From: an uncultured Anaeromyxobacter sp.
GTDB taxonomy: Bacteria; Myxococcota; Myxococcia; Myxococcales; Anaeromyxobacteraceae
Assembly (NCBI GenBank): GCA_903904005.1
Contig: CAIVAR010000095.1
Location: 1-46,250 of the forward strand
DNA length: 46,250 bases
Direction: 5' to 3'
The translations under genes were made by a program, and so were the position numbers. Below are positions 27,663-36,846 of the stretch, piece after piece (position 1 is the first letter of the stretch; every line of letters starts with the position of its first letter). The notes under the pieces were generated by a model that did not search any database, had not been told where the DNA came from, and saw only the letters and a program-made list of their open reading frames with translations.

Positions 27663-28952
27663 TCAGTTCGCCTTGGCCTGCGTCGCCTGCGGGTCCCACT
27701 TCCAGTTGAGCCCCACGCTCGCGATCCAGGCCCAGTTCCTGAACGAGCCGGGGAAGGACGAGGCGTTGTCGAGCGTCGCCGTGCTGGCCGCCGGGACCGA
27801 GTTCAGGGTCTCGAACCAGGCGTTGAAGAAGCTGGCGCTCAGGTTCAGGTTCTTCATCACGTCCCAGCCCAGGCCCACCGAGGCGGCGAAGGCCTTGGCG
27901 TCGGGCAGGGACGGGTTGAAGTAGGCGGGATTCACGCCCGACTGGTCGTAGAGGGCGCCACCACGAACCTCGAGCACCGGCAGGACCTGCCAGGCCACGC
28001 CGACCCGGTAGATGCTCGCGTTGCCGTAGTTGCGCCACACCGAGAGGTTGAGCGGCTGGCCGGTGGACGGGTCGATGGTCTGCCCGACGAAGGTGTCCGA
28101 CTGGTAGACGCTGTAGTGCTCCGCCGTGTAGGCCGCGGTGATGTCGACCACCGGGATCGGACGCCAGGCCACGCCCACGTTGAACGTGCTCGGGTAGGGG
28201 AGCGTGTGGGTGAAGTCCTGGTTCGGATAGGTGGCACCGAAGGCCGCCGGGAAGGCGAAGTTGGCCGGTCCCTTCAGCTTCATGAAGGCCTGCTGCTTGT
28301 AGTCGGCGGCGATGCGCAGCGGGATGTCGAGGAAGGGCTGGATCTCGATGGCCGCGTCCCAGCTCGGGGCGCCGCCGGAGTCGGCCAGGGTGACGAGCCC
28401 GTCGCTGCCGCCGGGGAGCGCCTTGTCCACGGTGAGCTTCTCGGTCCCGTAGTAGTAGATGAAGCCGCCGCCCACGCGGACCTGCGGGATGATCTCGACG
28501 CCCAGCGAGATGTAGCCGGCGAAGACTTTCCGGTCGACGGAGATGATGGCGTGGCGCCCGGCCCAGTCGCTGGGCCAGAAGACGTTTCCGCCGCCGGGGA
28601 CACCGACGCCGACGCCCACGCCGTAGCCGTGGCCGGAGATCTTGCCCGACCAGGAGAGGTAGAAGGCCACCGGCGTGGCGGCCTTGAAGTCCTGGGAGAC
28701 GGGTGAGGGGTAGAGGTCGGTGGTGGTGGTCCAGGTGGACCCGTTGCCGACGATCCCGAGGGCGAGCGTCAGGTCGAGCCCGGAGAGGCGCGAGAGCGCC
28801 GCCGGGTTCCGGTAGACGGCGCCGGACGTGGTCTGGTCGGCCACCAGCGAGTCGCCCATGGCGAGGTCGCGGGGAACGACGTTGGGGATGGAGTAGCCGC
28901 CCGCGGAGGCGACGGCCGGGACCAGGAGGAGGGCGAGCAGGAGCTTGCGCAT
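27663..28952 (-). CDS. fadL: FadL/OmpP1-family outer-membrane transporter
   Basis: A 429-residue outer-membrane protein of the FadL/TodX family. The signal peptide (~1-17, 'LLLALLLVPAVASA') is followed by the family's N-terminal hatch: 'GGYSIPNVVPRDLAMGDS' with 'TSGAVYRNPAALSRL', matching the FadL 'NPA' signature. A 14-strand-type barrel follows, with 'YGVGVGVGVPGG', 'FAGYISLGVEIIPQVRVGGG' and 'PSTFNVGVAWRPIPVVDITAAY' as clear strands. FadL proteins take long-chain fatty acids or other hydrophobic molecules through the outer membrane. The ATG at 28952 has a GAGGA site. It lies 8 bp downstream of a VolA-like surface lipase, so the pair probably releases and imports fatty acids, as proposed for volA-fadL in Vibrio. 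Confidence 0.88.
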   Translation of the reverse strand: MRKLLLALLLVPAVASAGGYSIPNVVPRDLAMGDSLVADQTTSGAVYRNPAALSRLSGLDLTLALGIVGNGSTWTTTTDLYPSPVSQDFKAATPVAFYLSWSGKISGHGYGVGVGVGVPGGGNVFWPSDWAGRHAIISVDRKVFAGYISLGVEIIPQVRVGGGFIYYYGTEKLTVDKALPGGSDGLVTLADSGGAPSWDAAIEIQPFLDIPLRIAADYKQQAFMKLKGPANFAFPAAFGATYPNQDFTHTLPYPSTFNVGVAWRPIPVVDITAAYTAEHYSVYQSDTFVGQTIDPSTGQPLNLSVWRNYGNASIYRVGVAWQVLPVLEVRGGALYDQSGVNPAYFNPSLPDAKAFAASVGLGWDVMKNLNLSASFFNAWFETLNSVPAASTATLDNASSFPGSFRNWAWIASVGLNWKWDPQATQAKAN

Positions 28953-28960
28953 GGCGGTCC

Positions 28961-31924
28961 TCAGGGGGAAGGAACGACGACGGGGGTGGTCTCGACGGGA
29001 CCGCCGAGGAGGTACGAGACGACGCTGGTCTGCGCCCGGGTCGCCAGGGCCGGGTTGGTCCAGTCGAGCAGGAAGCCGTGCGGGGCTCCGGGACCGGTGG
29101 TGCTCGCCGGGCAGCTTCCAGCCGTCGAGTTCATGAACCACTGGAGACCGGGAGAGGTGGCGTTCGCCGTCGGGTCGAGCGGCCCGAGACCGACGAGTCC
29201 GTAGAGCAGTTCGTTGGCGGCGTTGGGAACGGTCAGGTCGCAGCGCGCCCCCTGGCCCAGGATGGACTTGGCCGCCATCGGGGTCTGGCCGGTGGGGTCG
29301 ACGAGCAGGTTGGGGAGGGGCGACGTCACGAGGTGCGTCGCGAAGTTGGCCGGGTCGGCCGGATCGACGATCCACTTCGCGCTGATGAGGAAGAGCAGGT
29401 AGCCGGTCGTCCCGGGCGTCAGGTGGAGTGACTCGAGGAGCCCCTCGTAGAGCGGCTCGAAGCTCGGGGCGGTGGTGAGGATGTCGATCAGCGTGGCGCC
29501 GCCGACGTTCAGCACGGCGCGGGAGACCCGGGGGTTGGCGGCGAGGTCGTTGGTGCCCTCGATCGCTCCCCAGGACTGGCCGACGTAGAAGACGCGCGAG
29601 GGATCGATGGTGACCGTGGCCTCGGCAGCGGCGGCGAGAACCGCCACGCCATTGGCCGAGGTCAGCACCCGGATCAGCATCGACTGGTCGAGGATGTCCT
29701 GCCGGACGGTGTCCCGGCTGCGGAACAGGTTGGCCGTGACCACGAAGGAGCCCGAAGTCGCCGAGGTTCCGCCCTTGCCGTCCCAGCAGCCAGGCGTCAA
29801 GGCGGGGTTGCAGCCGATGGGCAGGAGTTCCAGCGCGTTGTTCACGCAGAGACCGGGCTTGCCGGTGGGCTCATCCCCCTGCTGTCCGGCGAAGACCGTG
29901 GTGTCGCAGGCGACGCCGCTGGCGCAGCCGAAGGCGACGCCCGTCACCGTGTTCTTCGTGCACCAGGCCCGGGCGCCGTGCTTGGCGGCGTCGATGGCGG
30001 CGACCACCATGCCGTTGCCGGCGAGCGCCTGGGCGATGAAGAGGGAGTCGCCGCGGCTGCGGCCGAGCCCGTGGTGGACGATCACGAGGGGCCAGCCGCC
30101 CACGGGGGGCTCGCTGGCGGGAATGGCGATGATGGTCGGCAGCGGAACGTAGGTCCCCGCCGTGGGGGTCGGGTTGAAGGCGCCGGTGGCCGGGTCGAGC
30201 TTGTCGAAGGTGATGACGTTCGCCTCGATGAAGGTCGAGATGCCCGAGGAGAGCAACGTCGGGGGCACGCCCCACTTGAGCGCCATGGCGGCCGGCGTGA
30301 CTTTCACCGCACCCACCGGCGCATCCGGGAAGGCGTCGGTGCTTGTCCCGGGGATCTTGGCGTAGGGCGCGGCGCCGAGCAGGAGCGCTTCCGAGAGGAT
30401 GGTCTGGGTGCGGAAGGTGTAGGGCATCACGATGTCGGCCCGGGCCACGCCGTGGTCGGTCGCGATCTGCGAGACCACCGGCTGGAGGCGCAGCCGCATG
30501 CCCTCGAGGAGCGACGCGAGCGGTCCGGAAACCCCCGAGATGTTGGAGGCGGCGGTGGGGGCGCCGGCGGGGGTGCCGCACGAGGGCGACGGCGAGCAGA
30601 TCGGGTGGGTGAAGAGGAGCATCTGGCCGAGCGTGGTGTTGGAGAGCGGGATGCCGGAAGGATCGGTCACGCCCTTGGTCACGATGACCGCGTACTCGGT
30701 CCTGTCCTCGAGCGGCGGGAGGACGAACGGCTCGCCGCCGGTGGGGATCAGGACGGCCGGCTGGATGCCGATGATCGTCGAGACGCAGTTCGGGCCGAAG
30801 TCACCCTGGGCGTTCACCGGGGCGCAGGGCTTGCCGGTGGAGGGGTCGATGGTGATCGGTGGCGGCTCCACGACGACGGTCTGCACCTCGGACGCCGAGG
30901 TGGCCCCCGCCCTGTAGAGGTAGACCCCCTTGCCGGTGGAGCTGCGGACGCTGGCCGCCTTGATGGGGCCCGAGGTCTGGGCGATCTCGAGGGCGGTGGT
31001 GCTGAAGCCGTCGAGCGAGCTCATGGGGAGCCCGATGAGTGCGTCGACCGCGGCGGAGACCCGGTTGGTGAGCGGGTCGAGCAGGAAGTTGGAGGGGATC
31101 GGCACCACGCCGGTGCCGGGATCGGCGACCACCCAGGTCGTGGCCGGGGCGACCGTGAAGGCGCCCACCACCACGGTCTCCTGGAGCGGGAAGGCCCGGT
31201 TCTGCACGGCGGCGAAGATCGGCTGGTAGAGGAGCTGGAGCTTCTTCAGGTCCTTCAGCGCGCAGTCGGGCGCGGTGGAGGGGCAGGTGAAGTCGGCGGG
31301 CTCACCGTAGATCAGCGTGTACATCGTGGAGGAGGGCTGCAGCGGCACCGCCGCCTGGGTCTTGATGCCGTTCGCCCCGCCGCGCAGCGCGTAGAAGTAG
31401 GTCGCGCCCGGGCGCCAGGTGGTGACCTTGCCGCCGGAGACGGGGGTCGCGCTCAGGGTGCCCTGCGTGGCGCCCTTGGTGTAGCCCGTGGTGAGCGCGG
31501 GGAACGACACGGCGGCCGGCGCCAGCGCGTCGTAGACGAAGAGGTTGCAGTTGCCCGGCGCCTGCTGGCCGGTGCACGGGACGATCGACCCCATGTCGAG
31601 GTCGGGCGGCGCCGAGGTGACGGCGTTCGGGCCGTTCACGGTGAGCGCGGCGATGGGGAAGGTGATGGGAAGAACCTGGTCGGGTGGGAAGCCGCCCTGG
31701 CCGTAGAAGTAGGCGAGCAGCTCGTCCTGCGCGTTGCGCGGGTGGAGGACGTAGGGGTTCAGCAAGGGGTTGATGGCGAGCGCGCTCGGCAGCGGGAAGT
31801 TCCCGGTCGTCGGATCGAACGCGGCGGTCGGGACGTACGTGTTCGGATTCGAGGGGACGGAAGGCGTGCAGGCGAGGATCGCAACCGCGAGGAGTGGCGC
31901 GGGCGCGAGGTGGCGAAGCGTCAT
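28961..31924 (-). CDS. VolA-like surface lipase/lysophospholipase lipoprotein
   Basis: A 987-residue lipoprotein. The type II signal ends at lipobox 'AILAC' (Cys near residue 19), followed by a Pro/Asn-rich linker. The N-terminal half (~25-560) resembles the bacterial virulence-factor lipase N-terminal domain: 'FDPTTGNFPLPSALAINPLL', a 'PYVLHPRNAQDELLAYFYGQ' segment, and repeated 'LEDRTEYAVIVTKGV.D..G' units. The C-terminal half is an alpha/beta hydrolase with 'WPLVIVHHGLGRSRGDS' (oxyanion region), nucleophile Ser784 in 'GQSWG', and a late 'GAPHGFLLDW' His. Vibrio VolA, of this kind, is a surface lysophospholipase that frees fatty acids for FadL. Many Cys residues and Pro/Thr-rich stretches suit life outside the cell. 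GGAGG precedes the ATG; fadL follows 8 bp on. Confidence 0.8.
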   Translation of the reverse strand: MTLRHLAPAPLLAVAILACTPSVPSNPNTYVPTAAFDPTTGNFPLPSALAINPLLNPYVLHPRNAQDELLAYFYGQGGFPPDQVLPITFPIAALTVNGPNAVTSAPPDLDMGSIVPCTGQQAPGNCNLFVYDALAPAAVSFPALTTGYTKGATQGTLSATPVSGGKVTTWRPGATYFYALRGGANGIKTQAAVPLQPSSTMYTLIYGEPADFTCPSTAPDCALKDLKKLQLLYQPIFAAVQNRAFPLQETVVVGAFTVAPATTWVVADPGTGVVPIPSNFLLDPLTNRVSAAVDALIGLPMSSLDGFSTTALEIAQTSGPIKAASVRSSTGKGVYLYRAGATSASEVQTVVVEPPPITIDPSTGKPCAPVNAQGDFGPNCVSTIIGIQPAVLIPTGGEPFVLPPLEDRTEYAVIVTKGVTDPSGIPLSNTTLGQMLLFTHPICSPSPSCGTPAGAPTAASNISGVSGPLASLLEGMRLRLQPVVSQIATDHGVARADIVMPYTFRTQTILSEALLLGAAPYAKIPGTSTDAFPDAPVGAVKVTPAAMALKWGVPPTLLSSGISTFIEANVITFDKLDPATGAFNPTPTAGTYVPLPTIIAIPASEPPVGGWPLVIVHHGLGRSRGDSLFIAQALAGNGMVVAAIDAAKHGARAWCTKNTVTGVAFGCASGVACDTTVFAGQQGDEPTGKPGLCVNNALELLPIGCNPALTPGCWDGKGGTSATSGSFVVTANLFRSRDTVRQDILDQSMLIRVLTSANGVAVLAAAAEATVTIDPSRVFYVGQSWGAIEGTNDLAANPRVSRAVLNVGGATLIDILTTAPSFEPLYEGLLESLHLTPGTTGYLLFLISAKWIVDPADPANFATHLVTSPLPNLLVDPTGQTPMAAKSILGQGARCDLTVPNAANELLYGLVGLGPLDPTANATSPGLQWFMNSTAGSCPASTTGPGAPHGFLLDWTNPALATRAQTSVVSYLLGGPVETTPVVVPSP

Positions 31925-31989
31925 GCTGCCTCCAATTACGGTGGGTGAATCCCGGTGCGAACGCGCCGGAGCCGGCGCGTAAGCGCTTG

Positions 31990-32018
31990 TTGTTTGTCGG
32001 GAGAAGCCTCCGTGTCAA
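31990..32018 (-). promoter_or_regulatory. Candidate promoter for the lipase-fadL operon
   Basis: On the minus strand a perfect -35 hexamer TTGACA (32018-32013) is followed after 17 nt by the AT-rich AAACAA (31995-31990), a poor -10. An AAGCGCTT palindrome (31981-31988) lies just downstream. The 163-bp gap (31925-32087) holds no gene. Confidence 0.35.
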
Positions 32019-32087
32019 GACGACGAGGCCCCCCGTTGAAGGGATTCGCACGGCGGGACGCGTCATTCGACGCCGCGCGTCACGCGC

Positions 32088-33365
32088 CTACACGCGGCGG
32101 CGGTCGACGACGCGCCGGGCCTTGCCCTCGGAGCGGGCCAGCGTCCGGGGTGGCACGAGCTCGACCCGCACCGAGACCCCGAGCGCGGAGGCGAGCCTCC
32201 GCTCCACCGTCGCGCGCAGCGGCTCGTCCCCGGGGGAGGCCGCCTCGACCCGCACGGTGGCCTCGTCCCGGCCGTCGCCCCGGGTGAGCTCGATCTCGTA
32301 ATGGGGCTCGGTGCCCTCGACCTCGAGCAGGACCGACTCGATCTCGGACGGGAAGACCCGGGCGCCCTTGAGAAGGATCAGGTCGTCGGTGCGCCCCTTC
32401 ACGCGGCTCATGCGGGCGAAGGTCCTCCCGCAGGCGCAGGGGACCCGGGTGACCGAGGCCAGGTCGCGGGTGCGGAACCGGATCACCGGCTGGGCCTCCC
32501 GCGTGAGCGTCGTCACCACGAGCTCCCCGGTGGTGCCGTCGGGCACCGGCGCGAGGGTCTCCGGGTCGACCACCTCGACGAGGAAGTGGTCCTCGGCCAC
32601 GTGGAGCCCGTTGCGCTCCAGGCACTCCCCGGCCATGCCGGGGCCGCCCACCTCGGAGAGGCCGTAGTTGTCGGTGGCGACGAGCTTCAGCTTGGCCTGG
32701 AGCTCCGCGCGCATCGACTCCGACCAGGGCTCGGCCCCGAAGAGGCCGAACCGCAGCGAGAGCTCGCCGGGGCGGATCCCGGCGTCGAGCGCGGCGTCGG
32801 CGAGCGTCATGGCGTGGCTGGGCGTGCAGACGAGCGCGGTGCTCCGGTAGTCCCGGAGGATGTCCACCTGCCGCCGCGCGCTCGCCGAGGAGACCGGGAT
32901 GACCGACGCCCCCAGCCGCTCGGCCCCCTGGTGGAAGCCGAAGGCACCGGTGAAGAGGCCATAGTCGAAGGCCACCTGCACGACGTCGTCCTTGCCGACG
33001 CCGCCGGCCACGAGCACCCGGGCCACCAGGTCGGACCAGGTGGCGAGGTCGTTGCGGGTGTAGCCCACCGCGGTGGCGAGCCCGGTCGTGCCCGAGGAGG
33101 CGTGGACCCGCACCACCTCGCGCAGCGGCACCGCGAAGAGCCCGGAGGGATGGTTGTCGCGCAGGTCGCGCTTCGTCGTGAAGGGCAGGCGCCTCAGGTC
33201 GGCGAGCGAGCGCAGGTCCTCGGCGTCGAAGCCCGCCTCGGTGAACCGGCGCCGGTGGAAGGGCACGTTCCGCTGCACCCGGTTGAGCGTGGCCTCGAGC
33301 CGCTCCAGCTGGAGCTGCTCGATCGCCTCGCGGTCCATCGCCTCGCGGTCCGGAAGCCCGTTCAT
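32088..33365 (-). CDS. paaK: Phenylacetate-CoA ligase family protein (paralogue 1)
   Basis: A 425-residue AMP-forming ligase of the PaaK type. The ATP loop '[16 protein letters not shown]' is near residue 85, followed by 'YGLFTGAFGFHQGAE', 'FGAEPWSE', 'YGLSEVGGPGMAGEC', 'RFRTRDL' and the hinge/C-domain 'KGRTDDLILLKGARVFPSEIE', ending 'RSEGKARRVVDRR'. These enzymes join an aryl acid to CoA using ATP. The exact acid is not readable. Compared with the other two copies it differs at 'GLATAVGYT' (others have 'GKPT') and 'LKGARVFPS' (others 'VRGVNVFPS'), so its substrate may differ. Its ATG overlaps the livF stop (ATGA), so it is the last gene of the transport operon, suggesting it activates what the importer brings in. 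Confidence 0.88.
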   Translation of the reverse strand: MNGLPDREAMDREAIEQLQLERLEATLNRVQRNVPFHRRRFTEAGFDAEDLRSLADLRRLPFTTKRDLRDNHPSGLFAVPLREVVRVHASSGTTGLATAVGYTRNDLATWSDLVARVLVAGGVGKDDVVQVAFDYGLFTGAFGFHQGAERLGASVIPVSSASARRQVDILRDYRSTALVCTPSHAMTLADAALDAGIRPGELSLRFGLFGAEPWSESMRAELQAKLKLVATDNYGLSEVGGPGMAGECLERNGLHVAEDHFLVEVVDPETLAPVPDGTTGELVVTTLTREAQPVIRFRTRDLASVTRVPCACGRTFARMSRVKGRTDDLILLKGARVFPSEIESVLLEVEGTEPHYEIELTRGDGRDEATVRVEAASPGDEPLRATVERRLASALGVSVRVELVPPRTLARSEGKARRVVDRRRV

Positions 33366-34087
33366 GGGATCACCTCGCTGCCCAGGTAGGCGCGCTGCAC
33401 GTCGCGGTTTCGCAGCAACTCCTCGGAAGTCCCCTCCAGCACCACCCGCCCGTTCTCGAGCACGTACCCGCGGCGCGCCACCCGGAGCGCGCTGCGGGCG
33501 TTCTGCTCGACGAGGAGCACCGTGGTGCCCCCGGCGGCGATGCGCTCCACCGTGAGGAGGATGTCCTTCACCACCAGCGGGGCGAGCCCCATGGATGGCT
33601 CGTCCAGCATGACCAGCGCCGGTCGGGCCATGAGCGCCCGTCCGATGGCGAGCATCTGCTGCTCGCCGCCCGAGAGGGTCCCGGCGAGCTGCCGCTCCCG
33701 TTCCTGGAGGCGCGGGAAGAGCCGGTAGATCTTCTCGAGGTCCCCCTCCACCTCGCGCCGGAGCCCGCGCCGCACCCGAAGGGACCCGCCGATGAGCAGG
33801 TTCTCCCGGACCGGCAGCGTGGCGAAGACCTGGCGCCCCTCGGGCACGAGCGAGCAGCCCTGGGCCACGAGCCGCTCCGGGCGCATCCCGAGCACGGAGG
33901 CCCCGCGGAAGAGCACCTCTCCCCCCTGGGCCGGCGTGAGCCCGGCGATGCTGCGGAGCAACGTGGTCTTGCCGGCGCCGTTGGCGCCGATGAGGGTGGC
34001 GATCTCGCCCGGGTTCACGTGGAGCGAGACGCGACGCAGCGCCGCCACCGGCCCGTAGGAGACGTCGAGGTTGCGGACGCGGAGCAT
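33362..34087 (-). CDS. livF: Branched-chain amino acid-type ABC transporter ATPase LivF
   Basis: A 241-residue ATPase with Walker A 'GANGAGKTT', signature 'LSGGEQQML', Walker B 'LVMLDEPSMGLAP' and the H-loop region 'LLVEQNA'. The 'GEQQM' signature and short C-terminal end are typical of LivF rather than LivG. It pairs with LivG at the inner membrane to drive import. Its ATG and the livG stop share one base (TGATG), and its stop overlaps paaK copy 1, so translation is coupled across the operon. The substrate may be branched-chain amino acids, but many Liv-type systems carry aromatic acids or urea; neighbours here favour amino or aryl acids. Confidence 0.95.
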   Translation of the reverse strand: MLRVRNLDVSYGPVAALRRVSLHVNPGEIATLIGANGAGKTTLLRSIAGLTPAQGGEVLFRGASVLGMRPERLVAQGCSLVPEGRQVFATLPVRENLLIGGSLRVRRGLRREVEGDLEKIYRLFPRLQERERQLAGTLSGGEQQMLAIGRALMARPALVMLDEPSMGLAPLVVKDILLTVERIAAGGTTVLLVEQNARSALRVARRGYVLENGRVVLEGTSEELLRNRDVQRAYLGSEVIP

Positions 34088-34845
34088 CAGTCCTCACCCA
34101 GGTAGACCCGGACGACCTCCGGGTTGCGCTGCACCGAGCGCGGGTCGGCGTCGGCGATCTTCTCCCCGAAGCAGAGCACCGCCACCTCGTCCGAGATGCG
34201 CATGACGAGCGACATGTCGTGCTCGACGAGCAGCACCGTGACGCCCCGGTCGCGGATGCGCAGCACCTGCTCGGCGAGCGCCCCGGTCTCCCGCATGTTG
34301 AGGCCGGCGGCGGGCTCGTCGAGGAGCAGGAGGGTGGGCTCGGCGCAGAGGGCGCGGGCCAGCTCCACCGCCCGCTGCTGACCGTAGGCCAGGCTCCCCG
34401 CCGGCGCGCCGGCGAGCGCTTCCACGCCCAGGAAGGCCATCTCGGCCCGGGCCCGCGCCTCGATCTCCCGCTCCTCCCGCCGCGCCGCCGGGGAGGAGAG
34501 CATGCCGGCGAGCATCCCCGCGCGGCTGCGCACGTGGCGCCCCACCATCACGTTCTCGAGCGCGGTCATGTGGCCGAACAGCTTCAAGTTCTGGAAGGTG
34601 CGCGAGAGCCCCAGGGCCGCCACCTCGTGCGGGGGGCGCCCCTGGATCTCCCGGTCCTGGAAGCGGACCGTGCCCTCGTCGGGCGCGCGGAAGCCGGAGA
34701 GCAGGTCGAAGAGGGTGGTCTTGCCGGCGCCGTTCGGGCCGATGACCGCCTTCACCGCCCCCTTGCGGACGCGGAACGACACGTCCTTCACGGCCTGCAC
34801 CCCGCCGAAGCGCTTGGAGATCCCGATCACCTCGAGGAGGTTCAC
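34087..34845 (-). CDS. livG: Branched-chain amino acid-type ABC transporter ATPase LivG
   Basis: A 252-residue ATPase with Walker A 'GPNGAGKTT', the long LivG-specific segment 'SRTFQNLKLFGHMTALENVMVGRH', signature 'LAYGQQRAVELARAL' and Walker B 'LLLLDEPAAGLN'. The ending 'NPEVVRVYLGED' is classic for LivG. The GTG start at 34845 has a strong GGGAGGG site and overlaps the livM stop as GTGA; longer frames upstream are livM read out of phase. It works with LivF to energise uptake. Confidence 0.95.
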   Translation of the reverse strand: MNLLEVIGISKRFGGVQAVKDVSFRVRKGAVKAVIGPNGAGKTTLFDLLSGFRAPDEGTVRFQDREIQGRPPHEVAALGLSRTFQNLKLFGHMTALENVMVGRHVRSRAGMLAGMLSSPAARREEREIEARARAEMAFLGVEALAGAPAGSLAYGQQRAVELARALCAEPTLLLLDEPAAGLNMRETGALAEQVLRIRDRGVTVLLVEHDMSLVMRISDEVAVLCFGEKIADADPRSVQRNPEVVRVYLGED

Positions 34846-35930
34846 GATCCCTCCCCGGGCCGGGCCGGACGGGGGCGCAGCCGCTCGAGGAGCCCGCGCG
34901 CCGGGATCTTCAGGATCCCGTCGGGCGAGAAGAGCATGACGAGGAGCAGGATGCCGCCGAAGACCGCGTCGTCGTGGGCGCCGAAGACCCCGCGGAGCGA
35001 GAGGAACTCGAGCACCGCCGCCGCCGAGAGCGCGCCCCAGAGGCTTCCCATCCCGCCCACCGCCACCATGGCCACGTAGCGGACCGACTTCATCACCGAG
35101 GACTCGGAGGGGCCGATGCCGCCGACGTAATGGGTGAGGAGCACACCGGCGGCCGCCGCCATCGCCGCGGCCAGGACGAAGACGCGGACCTTGAGCCGCG
35201 CCGCGTCCACCCCCATGGCCCGCGCCGCGTCCTCGGCGCCGTGGATGGCCCGCAGCGCGCGGCCCGTGCGGGAGCCGACCAGGTTCCCGAGGAGCAGCAT
35301 GGCGAGCCCGACGAGCCCCCAGGCCACGTAGTAGTTGGCCACCCGGTCGGCTCCGCCGCCGCCGATCCGCAGCCCGGGGAGGAACGGGAAGGGGGGCACG
35401 CCGGAGATCCCGTCGGCCGCACCCAGCCGCTGCGTGCCCACCACCACCGCCGACACGATGGTGCCGAAGGCGAGGGTGGCCATGGCCAGGTAGTGCCCCC
35501 GCAGCCGCAGGACCGGCACGCCCACCGCGAAGGCCACGCCGGCGGCGAGGGCCACGCCGAGCACGAGCCCCACCCACGGGTTCACCCCGAGTGTCGTGCC
35601 GCCGTAGAGGTCGGGCCGGGAGAGCAAAAGGCCCAGCCGGGTGGCGAGGGCCACCCCCGCCCCGCCCCGCCCCGCGGAGAGGTCGACGGTGGAGAGGAAG
35701 GCCGCCGTGTACCCGCCGATGGCGAAGAAGCCGGCCTGCCCGAGCGAGATCTGCCCGGCGTAGCCCATGAGCAGGGAGAGCCCCAGCACGGCCAGCGCGT
35801 AGTAGGCCGTCATGGTGAGCTGGGTGAGGTAGAAGCCCTTGCCGGAGGCCTGGGTGGCGAGCTGGACCGCCACCACCAGGACGGCGAGGAGGGCCACCCG
35901 GGCCGGGGCGGGGAGGCGGAACCCGGCCAC
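34842..35930 (-). CDS. livM: Branched-chain amino acid-type ABC transporter permease LivM
   Basis: A 362-residue inner-membrane permease with about nine to ten helices and the LivM signature 'LSLLMGYAGQISLGQAGFFAIGGYTAAF'-type block (given here in part: 'GYAGQISLGQAGFFAIGGY'). The EAA-like loop 'RALRAIHGAEDAARAMGVD' contacts the ATPases. The GTG start at 35930 comes one base after the livH stop, and the stop overlaps livG. The C-terminal ~25 residues are Arg/Pro-rich and cytoplasmic. Confidence 0.95.
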   Translation of the reverse strand: MAGFRLPAPARVALLAVLVVAVQLATQASGKGFYLTQLTMTAYYALAVLGLSLLMGYAGQISLGQAGFFAIGGYTAAFLSTVDLSAGRGGAGVALATRLGLLLSRPDLYGGTTLGVNPWVGLVLGVALAAGVAFAVGVPVLRLRGHYLAMATLAFGTIVSAVVVGTQRLGAADGISGVPPFPFLPGLRIGGGGADRVANYYVAWGLVGLAMLLLGNLVGSRTGRALRAIHGAEDAARAMGVDAARLKVRVFVLAAAMAAAAGVLLTHYVGGIGPSESSVMKSVRYVAMVAVGGMGSLWGALSAAAVLEFLSLRGVFGAHDDAVFGGILLLVMLFSPDGILKIPARGLLERLRPRPARPGEGS

Positions 35931-35931
35931 C

Positions 35932-36822
35932 CTAGAACTCCTTCAGCCGGGCGGCCTCGCCGCTCGCGAAGAGGCCGCTCGGCCGGACCACCAGCACGGC
36001 GAGCAGCAGGGTGAGGGTGACCACGTCCTTGTAGGCGGCCGGCAGCACCGAGACGGCGAACGACTCGACGATCCCGAGCGCCAGGCCGGCGGCCACCGCG
36101 CCGCCCGAGTTGCCGAGCCCGCCCAGGATGGCGACGGTGAAGCCCTTGATGGCGAGCGGGCCGCCCGCCGCGTACGAGGTGTAGGTGATGGGGGAGACCA
36201 CCGCGCCGGCCAGCGCGCCGATGGCGGCGGCCAGCGCGAAGGAGAGGGTGACGAGCCCCCGGACCGGGACACCGCACAGCGCTGCGGCGTCGCGGTTGGC
36301 GGCGCAGGCCTGCATCTCCCAGCCGAGCAGGGTGCGCCGGTAGAACCACTCCAGCAGCACCACGATCACCGCCACCGTTCCGAGCACCCAGAAGACCTGG
36401 GGCGAGACGCGGGCCCCCCCGATCGCCACCGACGAGACCTCGTCCCCGGTGAAGTAGGGCAGCGAGCGCACCCCCTCGCCCCACAGGAAGAGCGCACCCT
36501 CCCGGAGCAGGATGGAGACGCCGATGGTGATGACCACCATGCGCAGCACGGTGGGTTTCCGGAGCCAGCGGATGAAGGCCACCTCGACGAGCGCGCCCAC
36601 GGCCGCCGCGGCGACCACGGCGAGGGCGACCGCCACCGGCAGCGGCATCGAGGCCGAGAGCTGCACGGCGATCATCCCGCCCAGCATGACGAACTCACCC
36701 TGGGCGAAATTGATGATGCCGGTGGCGCTGTAGACGATGTTGAAGCCGATGGCGACGACGGCGTAGATCGCCCCGTAGGTCAACCCCGCGACGAGGTACT
36801 GGAGCGCGAGGTCGAGGGTCAT
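35932..36822 (-). CDS. livH: Branched-chain amino acid-type ABC transporter permease LivH
   Basis: A 296-residue permease partner of LivM, with about eight helices. It starts 'LQYLVAGLTYGAIYAVVAIG', contains 'NIVYSATGIINFAQGEFVML', a LivH hallmark, and the coupling loop 'GWEMQACAANRDAAALCGV'. Together with LivM it forms the membrane channel of the importer. It begins 24 bp after the first binding-protein gene, clearly in the same operon. The ATG at 36822 has a GGGCGG stretch as ribosome-binding site. Confidence 0.95.
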   Translation of the reverse strand: MTLDLALQYLVAGLTYGAIYAVVAIGFNIVYSATGIINFAQGEFVMLGGMIAVQLSASMPLPVAVALAVVAAAAVGALVEVAFIRWLRKPTVLRMVVITIGVSILLREGALFLWGEGVRSLPYFTGDEVSSVAIGGARVSPQVFWVLGTVAVIVVLLEWFYRRTLLGWEMQACAANRDAAALCGVPVRGLVTLSFALAAAIGALAGAVVSPITYTSYAAGGPLAIKGFTVAILGGLGNSGGAVAAGLALGIVESFAVSVLPAAYKDVVTLTLLLAVLVVRPSGLFASGEAARLKEF

Positions 36823-36846
36823 GCCGCCCAGGTACCCGGTCGCAGC

